From NCBI GenBank assembly GCA_028286565.1, contig JAQBRH010000006.1, positions 1 through 43,177 on the forward strand: a stretch of 43,177 nt of DNA. Direction: 5' to 3'. The position numbers were made by a program, and so were the translations under genes. Below the pieces are notes generated by a model that was not told the DNA's origin, made no database searches, and saw only the letters and a list, made by a program, of their open reading frames with translations. This stretch comes from Parcubacteria group bacterium (GTDB lineage Bacteria > Patescibacteriota > Minisyncoccia > Phycocordibacterales > Zambryskibacteraceae). Of the stretch, positions 5,725-14,117 are shown one piece after another. Position 1 is the stretch's first letter. Each line of letters starts with the position of its first letter.

Positions 5725-6858
5725 ATGAGGATACTGATTTTTTCCATCGCCTATCACCCAATGATCGGAGGCGCAGAGGTTGCGGTCAAAGAGATCACGG
5801 ATCGCTTGCCGGAGCATGAATTCGAGATGGTGACGCTGCAATTCGATCCGAGCCATCCAAAGGTGGAGCGGATCGGGAACGTGGTCGTGCACCGCATCAA
5901 TACGTCGAAACTGATGTTTCCTTTTGAAGCGAGCTTTTATGGCAAGAAGCTTCATAAAGAAAAGAAGTTCGACGCGATCTGGTCGATCATGGCGGCCTAC
6001 GCCGGATTTGCGAGCCTCTTTTTCAAAATGGCCAATCCCGAAGTGCCGTATATCCTCACTCTTCAAGAAGGGGATCCGATAGAATCCATCAAAGCCAAGA
6101 CGTGGTTCGTCTCGCCGATCTTTCGAAAGATATTCATGCGAGCGGACAAGATCCAGGCCATCTCCTATTTCCTTGCGGACTTCGCCGAAGCTATGGGCTA
6201 TAAAGGCAAGACCGAGGTCATCCCGAACGGGGTGGATTTCAGATCCTTTGCTGCGACTCCGGCCCCGGATCGGTTGCAGGAGATCATAGAACGATTCGAA
6301 AAGAAGGGCGAGACCTATCTCATCACCACTTCTCGCTTGGTGAAGAAAAATGCCGTGGACGATGTTATCAAAGCTGTCGCCCTATTGCCCGATACGGTGA
6401 AATTTCTAGTAGTGGGGGTCGGTCCGGATCAAAAGATCCTTGAGAGCCTTGCGCGGAGATGCGGAGTGGAGAACAGGGTGAAATTTTTGGGGTATGTGGA
6501 TTATAAAAATATTCCGCTGTATCTCCACGCCTCCGATATTTTTATCCGCCCGTCGCTTTCCGAAGGATTCGGGAATTCGTTCATCGAAGCGATGGCTGCG
6601 GGGTTGCCGATCATCGCCACCCCGGTCGGGGGTATCGTCGATTTCGTCTTCGATCCGGACAAAGATCACGACATGCCTCCGACGGGGTTGTTCGTGAATG
6701 TGAAGGATCCGGAGAGTATTAAGACCCAAGTCTTGCGTCTCATGAACGATATGCCTCTTCGAGACAAGCTTATAGAGAACGGGCGAAAACTTGCCGAAGA
6801 AAAATACGACTGGAACCTCGTGGCCAAGGAGATGAAGGAGAAAGTATTCATACAATAA
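5725..6858 (+). CDS. GT4-family glycosyltransferase
   Basis: A 377-residue GT-B glycosyltransferase. The N-terminal domain starts MRILIFSIAYHPMIGGAE, with the loop that follows the first strand in GT4 enzymes. VIPNGVD lies near residue 165. The C-terminal donor domain has LITTSRLVKKNAVDDVIKA, and the E-x7-E pair EGFGNSFIE (E280, E288) that binds the nucleotide-sugar donor. The final ATPVGG loop is typical. The family transfers sugars from NDP donors with retention of configuration. Donor and acceptor cannot be read from sequence. It follows the ATPase gene by one base. An AGGAG lies 12 bases upstream, too far for a normal ribosome site. It is the first gene of the + strand glycan block. Confidence 0.9.
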   Translation: MRILIFSIAYHPMIGGAEVAVKEITDRLPEHEFEMVTLQFDPSHPKVERIGNVVVHRINTSKLMFPFEASFYGKKLHKEKKFDAIWSIMAAYAGFASLFFKMANPEVPYILTLQEGDPIESIKAKTWFVSPIFRKIFMRADKIQAISYFLADFAEAMGYKGKTEVIPNGVDFRSFAATPAPDRLQEIIERFEKKGETYLITTSRLVKKNAVDDVIKAVALLPDTVKFLVVGVGPDQKILESLARRCGVENRVKFLGYVDYKNIPLYLHASDIFIRPSLSEGFGNSFIEAMAAGLPIIATPVGGIVDFVFDPDKDHDMPPTGLFVNVKDPESIKTQVLRLMNDMPLRDKLIENGRKLAEEKYDWNLVAKEMKEKVFIQ

Positions 6859-6859
6859 T

Positions 6860-7855
6860 ATGCGCATCCTTATCACATCCGGGCTGTCGGCGAGGGATAC
6901 GGGCGGGCCGGCGCAGTATGGGCCGAATCTGGCGAATGAATTCAAAAAGCTCGGGCACGAGGTCGACGTCGTGTGTTATGAATTTGAAAAGAAGCTGCCC
7001 GTCGGCATCCGCCACCTCTGGTTCTTCGAGCGCATTATCTCCAAGGTCTGGAATGCGGATCTTGTGTTCGCTCTTGATACGTTCAGTGTCGGAGTGCCGT
7101 CGGTGGCCGCGGCCGCCCTCCTCGGCAAGCGCTCGATCGTCCGAGTTGGAGGGGACTTTTTGTGGGAATCATATATTGCCCGCACCAAAGAGAAGCTTCC
7201 GCTGCCGGCGTTCTATGAGTCGCATCCGGTCTTTAATCTCAAGGAAAGGATCATCTTTGCATGTACGAAATTTTTGGCGAACTCATCGATCCTCGCGTTC
7301 AATACGGAGTGGCAGAGAGGTATCTGGAAAGAGCCGTACGCTCTGGATATGACGCGTACAAAAGTAGTAAAGAATTTTATCCCTCCGCGCCGGGAAGGAG
7401 CGGAACCGAATGAGAAGAATTTCTTGTGGGCCGGCCGGAAGATCACTCTGAAAAATCTTGATCTTCTTGGCCGAGCAATGGAAAAAGTGCGGACAAAATA
7501 TCCGGACGTGAAGCTCGAGATCGTCACCAAGCTTTCCCGAGAGGCGCTCGAAGCAAAGATGCGTGCCTGCTACGCCGTCGTCCTCCCTTCACTCTCCGAC
7601 GTCTGTCCGAATGTTATTCTCGAGGGCGCCTCGTTCGGGAAGCCGTTCATCATGACCACGCATACGGGCATACATGAGATCTGTCCGGACGGAGGCATCT
7701 TTGTTGATCCGCTAAGCCAGCGGGAGATGGAAGAGGCCATAGAGAAGATGCTTGATCCGGAAGCGTATGCGGAGTTCAAGCGAAAACTTTCGAATATGGA
7801 GATCCATCGTGCCTGGAGCGATCTCGCGCACGAATACTTGAGTATAATAGGCTGA
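6860..7855 (+). CDS. GT4-family glycosyltransferase with altered E-x7-E
   Basis: A 331-residue GT-B glycosyltransferase. The N-terminal part MRILITSGLSARDTGGPAQY is typical. The C-terminal part contains FLWAGRKITLKNLDLL and the donor-site region LPSLSDVCPNVILEGASFGKP. In that motif the first Glu of E-x7-E is an Asp (DVCPNVILE). Such substitutions occur in active GT4 relatives but leave catalysis uncertain. The protein is shorter than most GT4 enzymes (about 370 residues). It starts one base after the previous stop. Its own 3' end contains the -10 box of the next gene. Confidence 0.85.
   Translation: MRILITSGLSARDTGGPAQYGPNLANEFKKLGHEVDVVCYEFEKKLPVGIRHLWFFERIISKVWNADLVFALDTFSVGVPSVAAAALLGKRSIVRVGGDFLWESYIARTKEKLPLPAFYESHPVFNLKERIIFACTKFLANSSILAFNTEWQRGIWKEPYALDMTRTKVVKNFIPPRREGAEPNEKNFLWAGRKITLKNLDLLGRAMEKVRTKYPDVKLEIVTKLSREALEAKMRACYAVVLPSLSDVCPNVILEGASFGKPFIMTTHTGIHEICPDGGIFVDPLSQREMEEAIEKMLDPEAYAEFKRKLSNMEIHRAWSDLAHEYLSIIG
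7843..7848 (+). promoter_or_regulatory. -10 box for a leaderless mRNA inside an upstream gene
   Basis: A perfect TATAAT within the last codons of the previous gene ends 6 bases before the ATG at 7855. This places the predicted +1 exactly on the start codon. It may give this gene extra transcription on top of read-through. Confidence 0.5.
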
Positions 7856-9012
7856 TGGAACCGGCAGGAATCAAAGTGCTGATGATCTCAACCGACCGCA
7901 ATGAAGCGGTCGAATATAGCGCTGCGGCGGAAAGGATGAAAGAGTACGGAGAACAAGTCGAAGAATTGCACATCGTCCTCCTGTCGGACAGAAAGCACGG
8001 GCTCAAGAATGTCCAGCTCTCGGGGAATGTCTGGGTATATCCGACCAATTCGTTCTCGAGATGGCTCCGCCCGCTCGGCGCGGCGCGGCTAGGCAAAAAA
8101 ATAATCTTTGATAAAAAATTCGTACGAGGAAGATCCCTCATCACCGCCCAAGATCCCTTTGAAGCGGGCTGGGCGGGAAGATCGATACAAGAGGCCTGGA
8201 GGCTCCCGCTCGAGGTTCAGCTTCACACCGATCCGTTCTCTCCGTATTTCAGCGGATTCCTTAATTCGATACGCAAAAGGATCGCAGAAAAAGTGATTCG
8301 AGCCGCCGATTCTATTAGAGTCGTCAGTGCTCCTCTCAAAAATGAAGTGGTTACCAGATTCGGCAGAGAAGAGAAGGATGTATCCGTGCTGCCGATATAT
8401 GTGGACATAGAGAGAATTCAAAAGGAAAAGGTGGCCTTTGATCTCCATGCGCGATACGGCTGGCACTTTATTATTCTGATGGTTTCTCGCCTGACCGCAG
8501 AGAAAAATATTCCTCTCGGGCTCGAGGCCTTCAGCCGGTTGAAGAAATTTTTCCCGGATTCGGGTCTTGTTATTGTCGGATCGGGTCCGGAAGAGAGAGC
8601 GCTCAAGGCTCGAGTGAAAGAACTCGGCCTCAAGGCCAATGTGGCCTTTGCCGGCTGGCAGGAACACCTTGCCTCGTATTATCGAAGTGCGAATCTCTTC
8701 CTCCAGACCTCCAAATTCGAGGGGTACGGGCTTTCCCTGATCGAGGCCGGAATATCGGGAGTTCCCGTGGTAACCACGCCTGTAGGGGTCGCAAATGAGC
8801 TTAAAAACGGCCAAGATGCCTATATTTGCCCCCAAAATGACCCAGAATACGTGTTTAAGGCTATGTACGACCTTCTAGAGAATAACCCAAAAAGAGAGGT
8901 TTTAAAGGCCAATTTGAAGCATACGCTCGAGGCCCTTCTTATCCCTAGAGAGGAGTATCTGAAGCGGCAGAGAGAGTCGTGGATTGAAACTGCAGGTAAG
9001 GTTAAGGCCTAA
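7855..9012 (+). CDS. GT4-family glycosyltransferase
   Basis: A 385-residue GT-B glycosyltransferase. The N-terminal domain includes AAAERMKEYG and a LITAQDPFEAGWAG stretch. The donor domain contains MVSRLTAEKNIPLGLEAF, VGSGPEE and the E-x7-E motif EGYGLSLIE, followed by TTPVGVANELKNG. The family makes retaining glycosidic bonds from NDP-sugars. Start ATG 7855 shares its A with the TGA of the previous gene, and the -10 box ends 6 bases before it. The last 11 bases overlap the oppositely oriented deacetylase gene. No terminator is seen at this convergent junction. Confidence 0.9.
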   Translation: MEPAGIKVLMISTDRNEAVEYSAAAERMKEYGEQVEELHIVLLSDRKHGLKNVQLSGNVWVYPTNSFSRWLRPLGAARLGKKIIFDKKFVRGRSLITAQDPFEAGWAGRSIQEAWRLPLEVQLHTDPFSPYFSGFLNSIRKRIAEKVIRAADSIRVVSAPLKNEVVTRFGREEKDVSVLPIYVDIERIQKEKVAFDLHARYGWHFIILMVSRLTAEKNIPLGLEAFSRLKKFFPDSGLVIVGSGPEERALKARVKELGLKANVAFAGWQEHLASYYRSANLFLQTSKFEGYGLSLIEAGISGVPVVTTPVGVANELKNGQDAYICPQNDPEYVFKAMYDLLENNPKREVLKANLKHTLEALLIPREEYLKRQRESWIETAGKVKA

Positions 9013-9931
9013 AGAACGCCCGTGCGCCGGACACGGCTACCTCCACGCTCTTTCTGTCATGCAGGGCATCCATGGAGATCCTTTTGAGGATATACCGGTC
9101 CGTTTTTGTCGTCGTGATGCCTTCGAGCGTGCTGAGAGCCCCGGCAAATTCTGCTTTTGTTTCTTGGAGCACGTCCCGGTTGATGTCTTCCGATTGGCCG
9201 TTCGGGTAGCAGAAGATATTTGAAATACTCCCGATCTTTTCTTTAAGGAGATCCTTAGATCCCTTGATCTCCGCCTCGAGTCTATCTCTTTTTATTTTAC
9301 TGAGGATCGGATGAGACTTGGTGTGAGCGCCGAATTTCATGCCGGCGTTCTGCATTTCACGGATCTCATCCAAGGTGAGGGGCGCATACACAGATCCGCT
9401 CATATTGTCAGCGAGTTTTTTGTGGTGGTCTTCCTCGAGCCGTACGAGCCTTGCTTCTTTTTCTTCATCGGACAGAGATTTAAGCTGTGTACGTATGGAT
9501 GCGTCGTTCGGAAGCCCTAAATATTCAAGCCGGTCCATCCACAGAGGCTTTCCTTCAAACACAAAATCCGTCGGAAGGAAAAAGGCGGCAGTCATGCGGG
9601 CCTTTTGAAGAGCGGGAAAGGCGTGTTCATAAAAGTTCTTATAGCCGTCGTCGAAGGTGATCACGAGCGGATTCGGAGGAAGCATCCCCGCCTGTTGTTT
9701 CTCCAGGGCTTCATCAAGGTCGAGGACGCTATAGTGCTTCTGTATATGCTCGAGGTGCCTAGCGAACACGTCCGGCGGGATGAATTTTCCCCGGTAGTTA
9801 TACATGCCTCGGTCTTCGTGCGGAGCCACTCCGTGGTAGAGGAGGATGGTCAGGTCGCGCCGGTGGGTATGCCTCATGAGGCTCGGGACGCCCGCGAGAG
9901 CGAGAAGGCCTATAATGAAGCGCTTAAGCAT
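9002..9931 (-). CDS. NodB-type polysaccharide deacetylase
   Basis: A 309-residue carbohydrate esterase 4 family protein. A hydrophobic N-terminus (about residues 5-17, IIGLLALAGVPSL) may be a signal anchor. The NodB motifs are present: TFDDGY (catalytic D94 and metal-ligand D95), HTKSH (metal-binding H202 and H206) and FCYPNG. These metal enzymes remove N- or O-acetyl groups from glycans such as peptidoglycan or GlcNAc polymers. The ATG at 9931 fits a -10-like TATTAT 9 bases upstream and gives a natural N-terminus. In-frame extension upstream would run through the divergent glycosyltransferase. It is the only - strand gene inside the + strand block and shares a 21-base promoter region with its neighbour. 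Confidence 0.88.
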   Translation of the reverse strand: MLKRFIIGLLALAGVPSLMRHTHRRDLTILLYHGVAPHEDRGMYNYRGKFIPPDVFARHLEHIQKHYSVLDLDEALEKQQAGMLPPNPLVITFDDGYKNFYEHAFPALQKARMTAAFFLPTDFVFEGKPLWMDRLEYLGLPNDASIRTQLKSLSDEEKEARLVRLEEDHHKKLADNMSGSVYAPLTLDEIREMQNAGMKFGAHTKSHPILSKIKRDRLEAEIKGSKDLLKEKIGSISNIFCYPNGQSEDINRDVLQETKAEFAGALSTLEGITTTKTDRYILKRISMDALHDRKSVEVAVSGARAFFRP

Positions 9932-9939
9932 TATCCCTG

Positions 9940-9946
9940 TATAATA
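9940..9946. promoter_or_regulatory. overlapping divergent -10 boxes
   Basis: TATAATA reads as TATAAT on + (9940-9945, ending 7 bases before ATG 9953). On - it reads as TATTAT (9941-9946, ending 9 bases before ATG 9931). Both divergent genes appear to use the same few base pairs. The whole intergenic region is 21 bases. Confidence 0.55.
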
Positions 9947-9952
9947 ACCCAG

Positions 9953-10981
9953 ATGAGGCTTATTATCTGCACTCAGAAACTCGATCAAAAAGACCCGATC
10001 TTGGGCTTTTTCCACGCCTGGGTCGAGGAGTTTGCCAAGCACTGTGAGCTCGTGACCGTGGTGTGTTTGGAGGAAGGTGCGCACGATCTTCTCGAGAATG
10101 TCCGCGTATTCTCTTTGGGCAAAGAGAAGGGCCGGTCGCGGCTCGCATACCTTTCTAATTTCTATAAAACTATTGTAAGAACGCGACACGACTACGATAC
10201 GGTCTTTGTGCATATGAATCCCGAATATGCGGTGCTCGGCGGTCCGATATGGAAAATGATGAATAAAAAGATCGCTCTCTGGTATACGCATCGGGAAGTC
10301 GATGAGAAGCTCCGCATCGGCGAAAAGTTCGCCGACATTATCTTCACCGCTTCCAAAGAAGGATTCGGCTTGCAGAGCCGCAAGGTGCGGGTGGTCGGCC
10401 ACGGCATCGATATCAATAAATTTCCGCCGATCACTTCGGACCTGAGCAAGGATAGAGAGATCCTCTATTTAGGCCGGATCACAAAGATAAAAAATATCGA
10501 AACCATCCTCCAGGCCTTCCCCCTTCTTCCGGATGTTTCGCGCCTTCGTCTCGCCGGCCCGACGGTGACGCGCGAAGATGCCGTATACAAAGCCGCCCTT
10601 GAGAAAATGATCGAGGCGCTCGGCATCGGGCAAAAGGTCGTGTGGGACGGATCGGGAGAGGATGATCGGACCTTTACTCCAAGCACTATTTCCGTGAACG
10701 CCTCTCCGGACGGCGGAATGGATAAAGCCGTCCTCGGGTCGATTGCGGCCGGAGCCCCCGCTTTTGCTTCGAACGCCGCCTTCAGGAATGTGTTCGGAGA
10801 ATATGCGGATACATTTTTGTATCCATATGGAGATGAGAGATCGCTCGCGGAGAAGATCAAAGCTTTTCTGGCCTTGCCCGATGATGTCCGCGCTCACACC
10901 CTCGAGACCCTCAAAGGAAAGGTCCGCAGGGAATACAGCACGGAGGCGGTAGTAGGAAAGATAATGGCCGAGCTTTCATGA
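9953..10981 (+). CDS. GT4-like glycosyltransferase
   Basis: A 342-residue GT-B type protein. It starts MRLIICTQKLDQKDPILGFF, a common opening in bacterial GT4 enzymes. The donor domain has ILYLGRITKIKNIETILQAF and a late segment NASPDGGMDKAVLGSIAAGAP, where the E-x7-E pair is replaced by D and other residues. Fold and family are clear but catalytic details are altered. The start at 9953 is placed by the TATAAT just upstream. An open frame continues upstream to 9605 but runs antisense to the deacetylase. The stop TGA overlaps the FkbM gene start (ATGA), so the next four genes form a coupled operon. Confidence 0.85.
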   Translation: MRLIICTQKLDQKDPILGFFHAWVEEFAKHCELVTVVCLEEGAHDLLENVRVFSLGKEKGRSRLAYLSNFYKTIVRTRHDYDTVFVHMNPEYAVLGGPIWKMMNKKIALWYTHREVDEKLRIGEKFADIIFTASKEGFGLQSRKVRVVGHGIDINKFPPITSDLSKDREILYLGRITKIKNIETILQAFPLLPDVSRLRLAGPTVTREDAVYKAALEKMIEALGIGQKVVWDGSGEDDRTFTPSTISVNASPDGGMDKAVLGSIAAGAPAFASNAAFRNVFGEYADTFLYPYGDERSLAEKIKAFLALPDDVRAHTLETLKGKVRREYSTEAVVGKIMAELS

Positions 10982-11658
10982 AAAAAAAGATACACGGCAT
11001 CTTGGAGAACATAAAAACTTTTATAAAAAGACACGTTGTCGTAGACAAGCTTTTTATCGCCCGAGAGCAATTCAAGCTCGATAATGCGGAGTTCGGACTG
11101 CGATATGCGTATCCGCTTGATGCGAACAGCGTGGTGGTCGATCTCGGCGGATATACCGGAGAATGGGCCGAGAAGATCTCGAACATGTACGGCTGTACCA
11201 TATATGTGTTCGAGCCTATAGAGGAATTTGCGGACCAGGCCAGAATGCGGTTCAAAGATAACCCGCGTATTCATATATACACCTTCGGGGTCGGAGACAA
11301 GGACGAACAGGCAACCATCTCACTCGACGGAGTCTCTTCGAGCGTGTTTGCGGGGAAAAAAGGAAGAACTATCGAATTAAGAGATATACAAAAGGTTTTT
11401 AAAGAGCTGAATATTACAAAAGCGGATCTATTAAAAATGAACATCGAGGGCGGCGAATACAACGTACTGCCGAGGATGATCGAGACGGGTCTCGTGCCTC
11501 TCTGCCAAGATATGCAGATAGAATTTCACCACTTTTATCCTGACGCGGAAGCACTGCGAAGCCGTATCCAAGATTCTCTTAAAAAGACCCATTATCTCAC
11601 TTACGATTATCCGTTCTTTTTTGAGAACTGGAGAAAGATCGCCGACACACATATATGA
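10978..11658 (+). CDS. FkbM-family SAM methyltransferase
   Basis: A 226-residue class I methyltransferase. The SAM-binding motif VVVDLGGYTGEW lies near residues 51-62, with the acidic end of the second strand in YVFEPIEEF (near 76-84). LLKMNIEGGEYNVL (near 151-164) is the FkbM signature carrying an acidic residue. FkbM proteins methylate hydroxyl groups of sugars or polyketides. In glycan loci they usually make O-methyl sugars. Start and stop both overlap neighbouring genes by four bases (ATGA), which points to translational coupling. The acceptor sugar cannot be read from sequence. Confidence 0.88.
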   Translation: MKKKIHGILENIKTFIKRHVVVDKLFIAREQFKLDNAEFGLRYAYPLDANSVVVDLGGYTGEWAEKISNMYGCTIYVFEPIEEFADQARMRFKDNPRIHIYTFGVGDKDEQATISLDGVSSSVFAGKKGRTIELRDIQKVFKELNITKADLLKMNIEGGEYNVLPRMIETGLVPLCQDMQIEFHHFYPDAEALRSRIQDSLKKTHYLTYDYPFFFENWRKIADTHI

Positions 11659-12728
11659 AAAAAATAGGCTTTTTCGGCATTTACGATCGGGAATATTCGA
11701 GGAACAAAGTTATCATCCGAGGACTGGAAGAGAACGGCTACTCGATCGTGCACGCGCATATCGATCCGAAGGTCCACAAGGGCCTCAAAAAATATTGGCT
11801 TCTCGCCAAGGAAGCGCAGAAATTCAGAGGAGAAGATCTGGAATTCATCTTTGTAGCCTTCCCCGGCCACACCTGCGTCTGGCTTGCCAAGCTCCTGTTT
11901 CCGCGCAAAAGAATCGTCTTTGATATCTTCATCTCCCAATACGCATCGAATGTCGTAGATAGGAAGGTCCACAAGCCATACAGTCTTAAGGCATACAAGG
12001 ATTACTTTTTGGATTGGTACAGCATCCGAGCGGCGGACGTGGTGGTCATTGACGCGAACGAGCACATCAAAGCCTTCGGCAGGAATTACGGATTAAAGAA
12101 GGAAAAGGCTATCCGGATCTTCCTCAGCTCCGCCCTGACGCCGGTCGAGCATCCGAAAGATACGAGCGGCCGGGAAGAATTCATCGTCCATTACCACGGG
12201 ACGTTTATCGGCGTGCACGGGGTCGAACACATCATCCGCGCGGCGAAGATGGTCGAGGGGAATCCTCGGATCGTCTTCAAGATGATCGGCGGAGGCCAGC
12301 TTCAAAAAGAGATGAAGACACTCGCCGAATCCCTCGGCCTTCGCAACATGGAATTCTTCGGGCGCATCCCCGATTATCAGGATGTCTTAAAACGGATCGA
12401 TGACTGCGACGTGCTTCTCGGCGCTTTCGGCACTACCGAAAGAGGCCACTGGGTGATCATGAACAAAATTTTTGAAGGCATGGTATTCGGGAAGGCCATG
12501 GTCTCCGCCGATACTCCGGGCATGCGGGAATTGTTCACCGATCGAGAGAACGTATCGATGTGCAAAGCCGGAGACCCGTCGGACCTCGCGGAAAAGATCC
12601 TCGAGCTCGAGAAGGACGAAGCCTTGAAGAAAAAGATCGGCCAGGCAGCCCTCGACCTTTTTAAGGCCAAACTTTCTCCAAAGATGCTCGTTCAAGAATT
12701 CCTTATAGACCTATACAAGATCATATGA
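11655..12728 (+). CDS. GT4-like glycosyltransferase
   Basis: A 357-residue GT-B type protein. It begins MKKIGFFGIYDREYSRN and shows a linker HYHGTFIGVHGVEHIIRAAK that opens the donor domain, then MIGGGQ and FFGRIPDYQDVLKRI. The donor loop MNKIFEGMVFGKAMVSAD resembles the NK-hEy-x3-GkP-h pattern of GT4 enzymes of capsule and O-chain synthesis. It overlaps both neighbours by ATGA. It probably adds one residue of the glycan repeat. Donor and linkage are unknown. Confidence 0.85.
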   Translation: MKKIGFFGIYDREYSRNKVIIRGLEENGYSIVHAHIDPKVHKGLKKYWLLAKEAQKFRGEDLEFIFVAFPGHTCVWLAKLLFPRKRIVFDIFISQYASNVVDRKVHKPYSLKAYKDYFLDWYSIRAADVVVIDANEHIKAFGRNYGLKKEKAIRIFLSSALTPVEHPKDTSGREEFIVHYHGTFIGVHGVEHIIRAAKMVEGNPRIVFKMIGGGQLQKEMKTLAESLGLRNMEFFGRIPDYQDVLKRIDDCDVLLGAFGTTERGHWVIMNKIFEGMVFGKAMVSADTPGMRELFTDRENVSMCKAGDPSDLAEKILELEKDEALKKKIGQAALDLFKAKLSPKMLVQEFLIDLYKII

Positions 12729-13486
12729 AGCTCCTGGCCATCCTTAGGATCAAAGATCAGATAGCGACGATCGACGGCTGTCTTTCGAAACTTTCAAGCA
12801 TCGCCGACGAGATCATCCTTATAGACAACGGCTCGACCGACGGGACGCTTGAGAAGTACAAAGCGTATCCAAAGATAGTGAAGATCATGTATACCGAAGG
12901 ATACGACGAAGGGAGGGACAAGATCATGCTCCTTGAAGAAGCCAAACTCCGCGAACCAGGGTGGATCCTCTGGATCGATGCGGATGAAGTGTTCGAGGAT
13001 CATTTTACCCGCGAAGTGGCTGAAGGGTACATGAGGTCCGGATACAATCGCATCACCTTCAGGATGTGCAATTTCTGGCTCGATACAAAGCACTGCCGGT
13101 TCGACGGACAATATTATCTCTATAACCTCCATCCGCAGAGAAGCATGTGGAAGAATGTCCCGAGCGCCTACTTTCGGAACAAAAAGCTTCACAACGGAGA
13201 CATCTTCGGCGTGCCGGGCAAAAGCTTCCTCTCGCCCTACCGCCTCAAGCACTACGGGTATGTTGACCGCAGGAAGATGCAGGAAAAGCTTGACCGATAC
13301 CTTGCCGAGGACAAGAGCGGGGACAGGGATTATATAAAGTTCATCGATCCGAACCTCCCAAACCGGACGTATGTGTGGAGAGAGTTCAAGAACAAGAAGC
13401 TGAACTATGCATATATACTTATGTATAAATACATATGCAATCTGCTTTGGCTCATAGAAAGGCTGCGGCTTAAAATATTCAAATAA
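12725..13486 (+). CDS. GT2-family glycosyltransferase
   Basis: A 253-residue GT-A enzyme. The opening MKLLAILRIKDQIATIDGCL and EIILIDNGSTDGT are typical of GT2 proteins. The metal-binding DxD is in WIDADEVF. The late part has an HNGDIFG segment and basic residues, with a hydrophobic C-terminal helix (YKYICNLLWLIERLRLK) that may bind the membrane. These enzymes are inverting and use NDP-sugars. It overlaps the previous gene by ATGA and is followed after one base by a methyltransferase. Confidence 0.88.
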   Translation: MKLLAILRIKDQIATIDGCLSKLSSIADEIILIDNGSTDGTLEKYKAYPKIVKIMYTEGYDEGRDKIMLLEEAKLREPGWILWIDADEVFEDHFTREVAEGYMRSGYNRITFRMCNFWLDTKHCRFDGQYYLYNLHPQRSMWKNVPSAYFRNKKLHNGDIFGVPGKSFLSPYRLKHYGYVDRRKMQEKLDRYLAEDKSGDRDYIKFIDPNLPNRTYVWREFKNKKLNYAYILMYKYICNLLWLIERLRLKIFK

Positions 13487-13487
13487 T

Positions 13488-14102
13488 ATGCGACCTTGGG
13501 AAACATTTTTTAAAGAAAGAACTAAAAAGATCTTCACAGAAAAGAAGTATATTTTAGACATTGGCGGCGGGCTCCGGGTAGTTAAAGAGAAGGGAAATAG
13601 ATACGATCCGACAAGAGAATGGATCAGGCCGTATATAGAAAAGGTTGATTATAAAGTACTTGATGTGGTCGATACATATCATCCGGACATGGTAGGAAAT
13701 ATTCACTCACTCCCATTGGTAGATGATAGTATCGAAGGATTATTCGCGATAGCGGTGCTTCAACATGTGGAAGACCCAAAGCAGGCCTTCAAAGAAATTC
13801 ATCGAGTGCTCGCCCCTGGGGGCTACGCCTTTATCTACGTGCCGTTCCTCTACTACTATCACGGAGAGAAGGGCTACTACAAAGATTATTGGAGATACAC
13901 CGAAGATTCGCTTCGCCTGCTCGGTAAGGATTTTTCAAAGATAGAAATAGTGAATGTCAGAGGGGCCATCGAGACCTGGATCAAGATCTCGCCCTTGGGC
14001 AGGGTCGGATTTTTGAATGATCTCGGATATCTCCTCGACCGCCTGACCGGCAAGCTCTCCTCCAAACAAACGAGCGGCTACAATGTCTTTTTGACCAAAT
14101 AG
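13488..14102 (+). CDS. class I SAM-dependent methyltransferase
   Basis: A 204-residue protein of the Methyltransf_11 type. The SAM loop is ILDIGGGLRVV (near residues 22-32). A GNIHSLPLVDDSIEGLFAIA segment holds the motif that follows strand 4 in this family, then VLQHVEDPKQAFKEIHRVLAPGGYAF. The YYHGEKGYYKDYWRYT stretch after it is often seen in small methyltransferases of glycan loci. The substrate is probably a sugar, by neighbourhood. It begins one base after the GT2 stop. The next gene has its own -10 box. Confidence 0.85.
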   Translation: MRPWETFFKERTKKIFTEKKYILDIGGGLRVVKEKGNRYDPTREWIRPYIEKVDYKVLDVVDTYHPDMVGNIHSLPLVDDSIEGLFAIAVLQHVEDPKQAFKEIHRVLAPGGYAFIYVPFLYYYHGEKGYYKDYWRYTEDSLRLLGKDFSKIEIVNVRGAIETWIKISPLGRVGFLNDLGYLLDRLTGKLSSKQTSGYNVFLTK

Positions 14103-14104
14103 TG

Positions 14105-14110
14105 TACTAT
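14105..14110 (+). promoter_or_regulatory. -10 box before a GTG-start leaderless gene
   Basis: TACTAT ends 7 bases before the GTG start at 14118, the same geometry as the TATAAT sites elsewhere in the window. Confidence 0.45.
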
Positions 14111-14117
14111 TAAGGCC

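Noticed and set aside
9605-9952. In-frame extension of the glycosyltransferase that starts at 9953
   Set aside because: The extension is antisense to the deacetylase's catalytic region, and the -10 box at 9940 lies inside it. The family N-terminus begins at 9953.
9932-10402. In-frame upstream extension of the deacetylase
   Set aside because: It would run through the divergent glycosyltransferase gene. The start at 9931 gives a normal N-terminus with a promoter.
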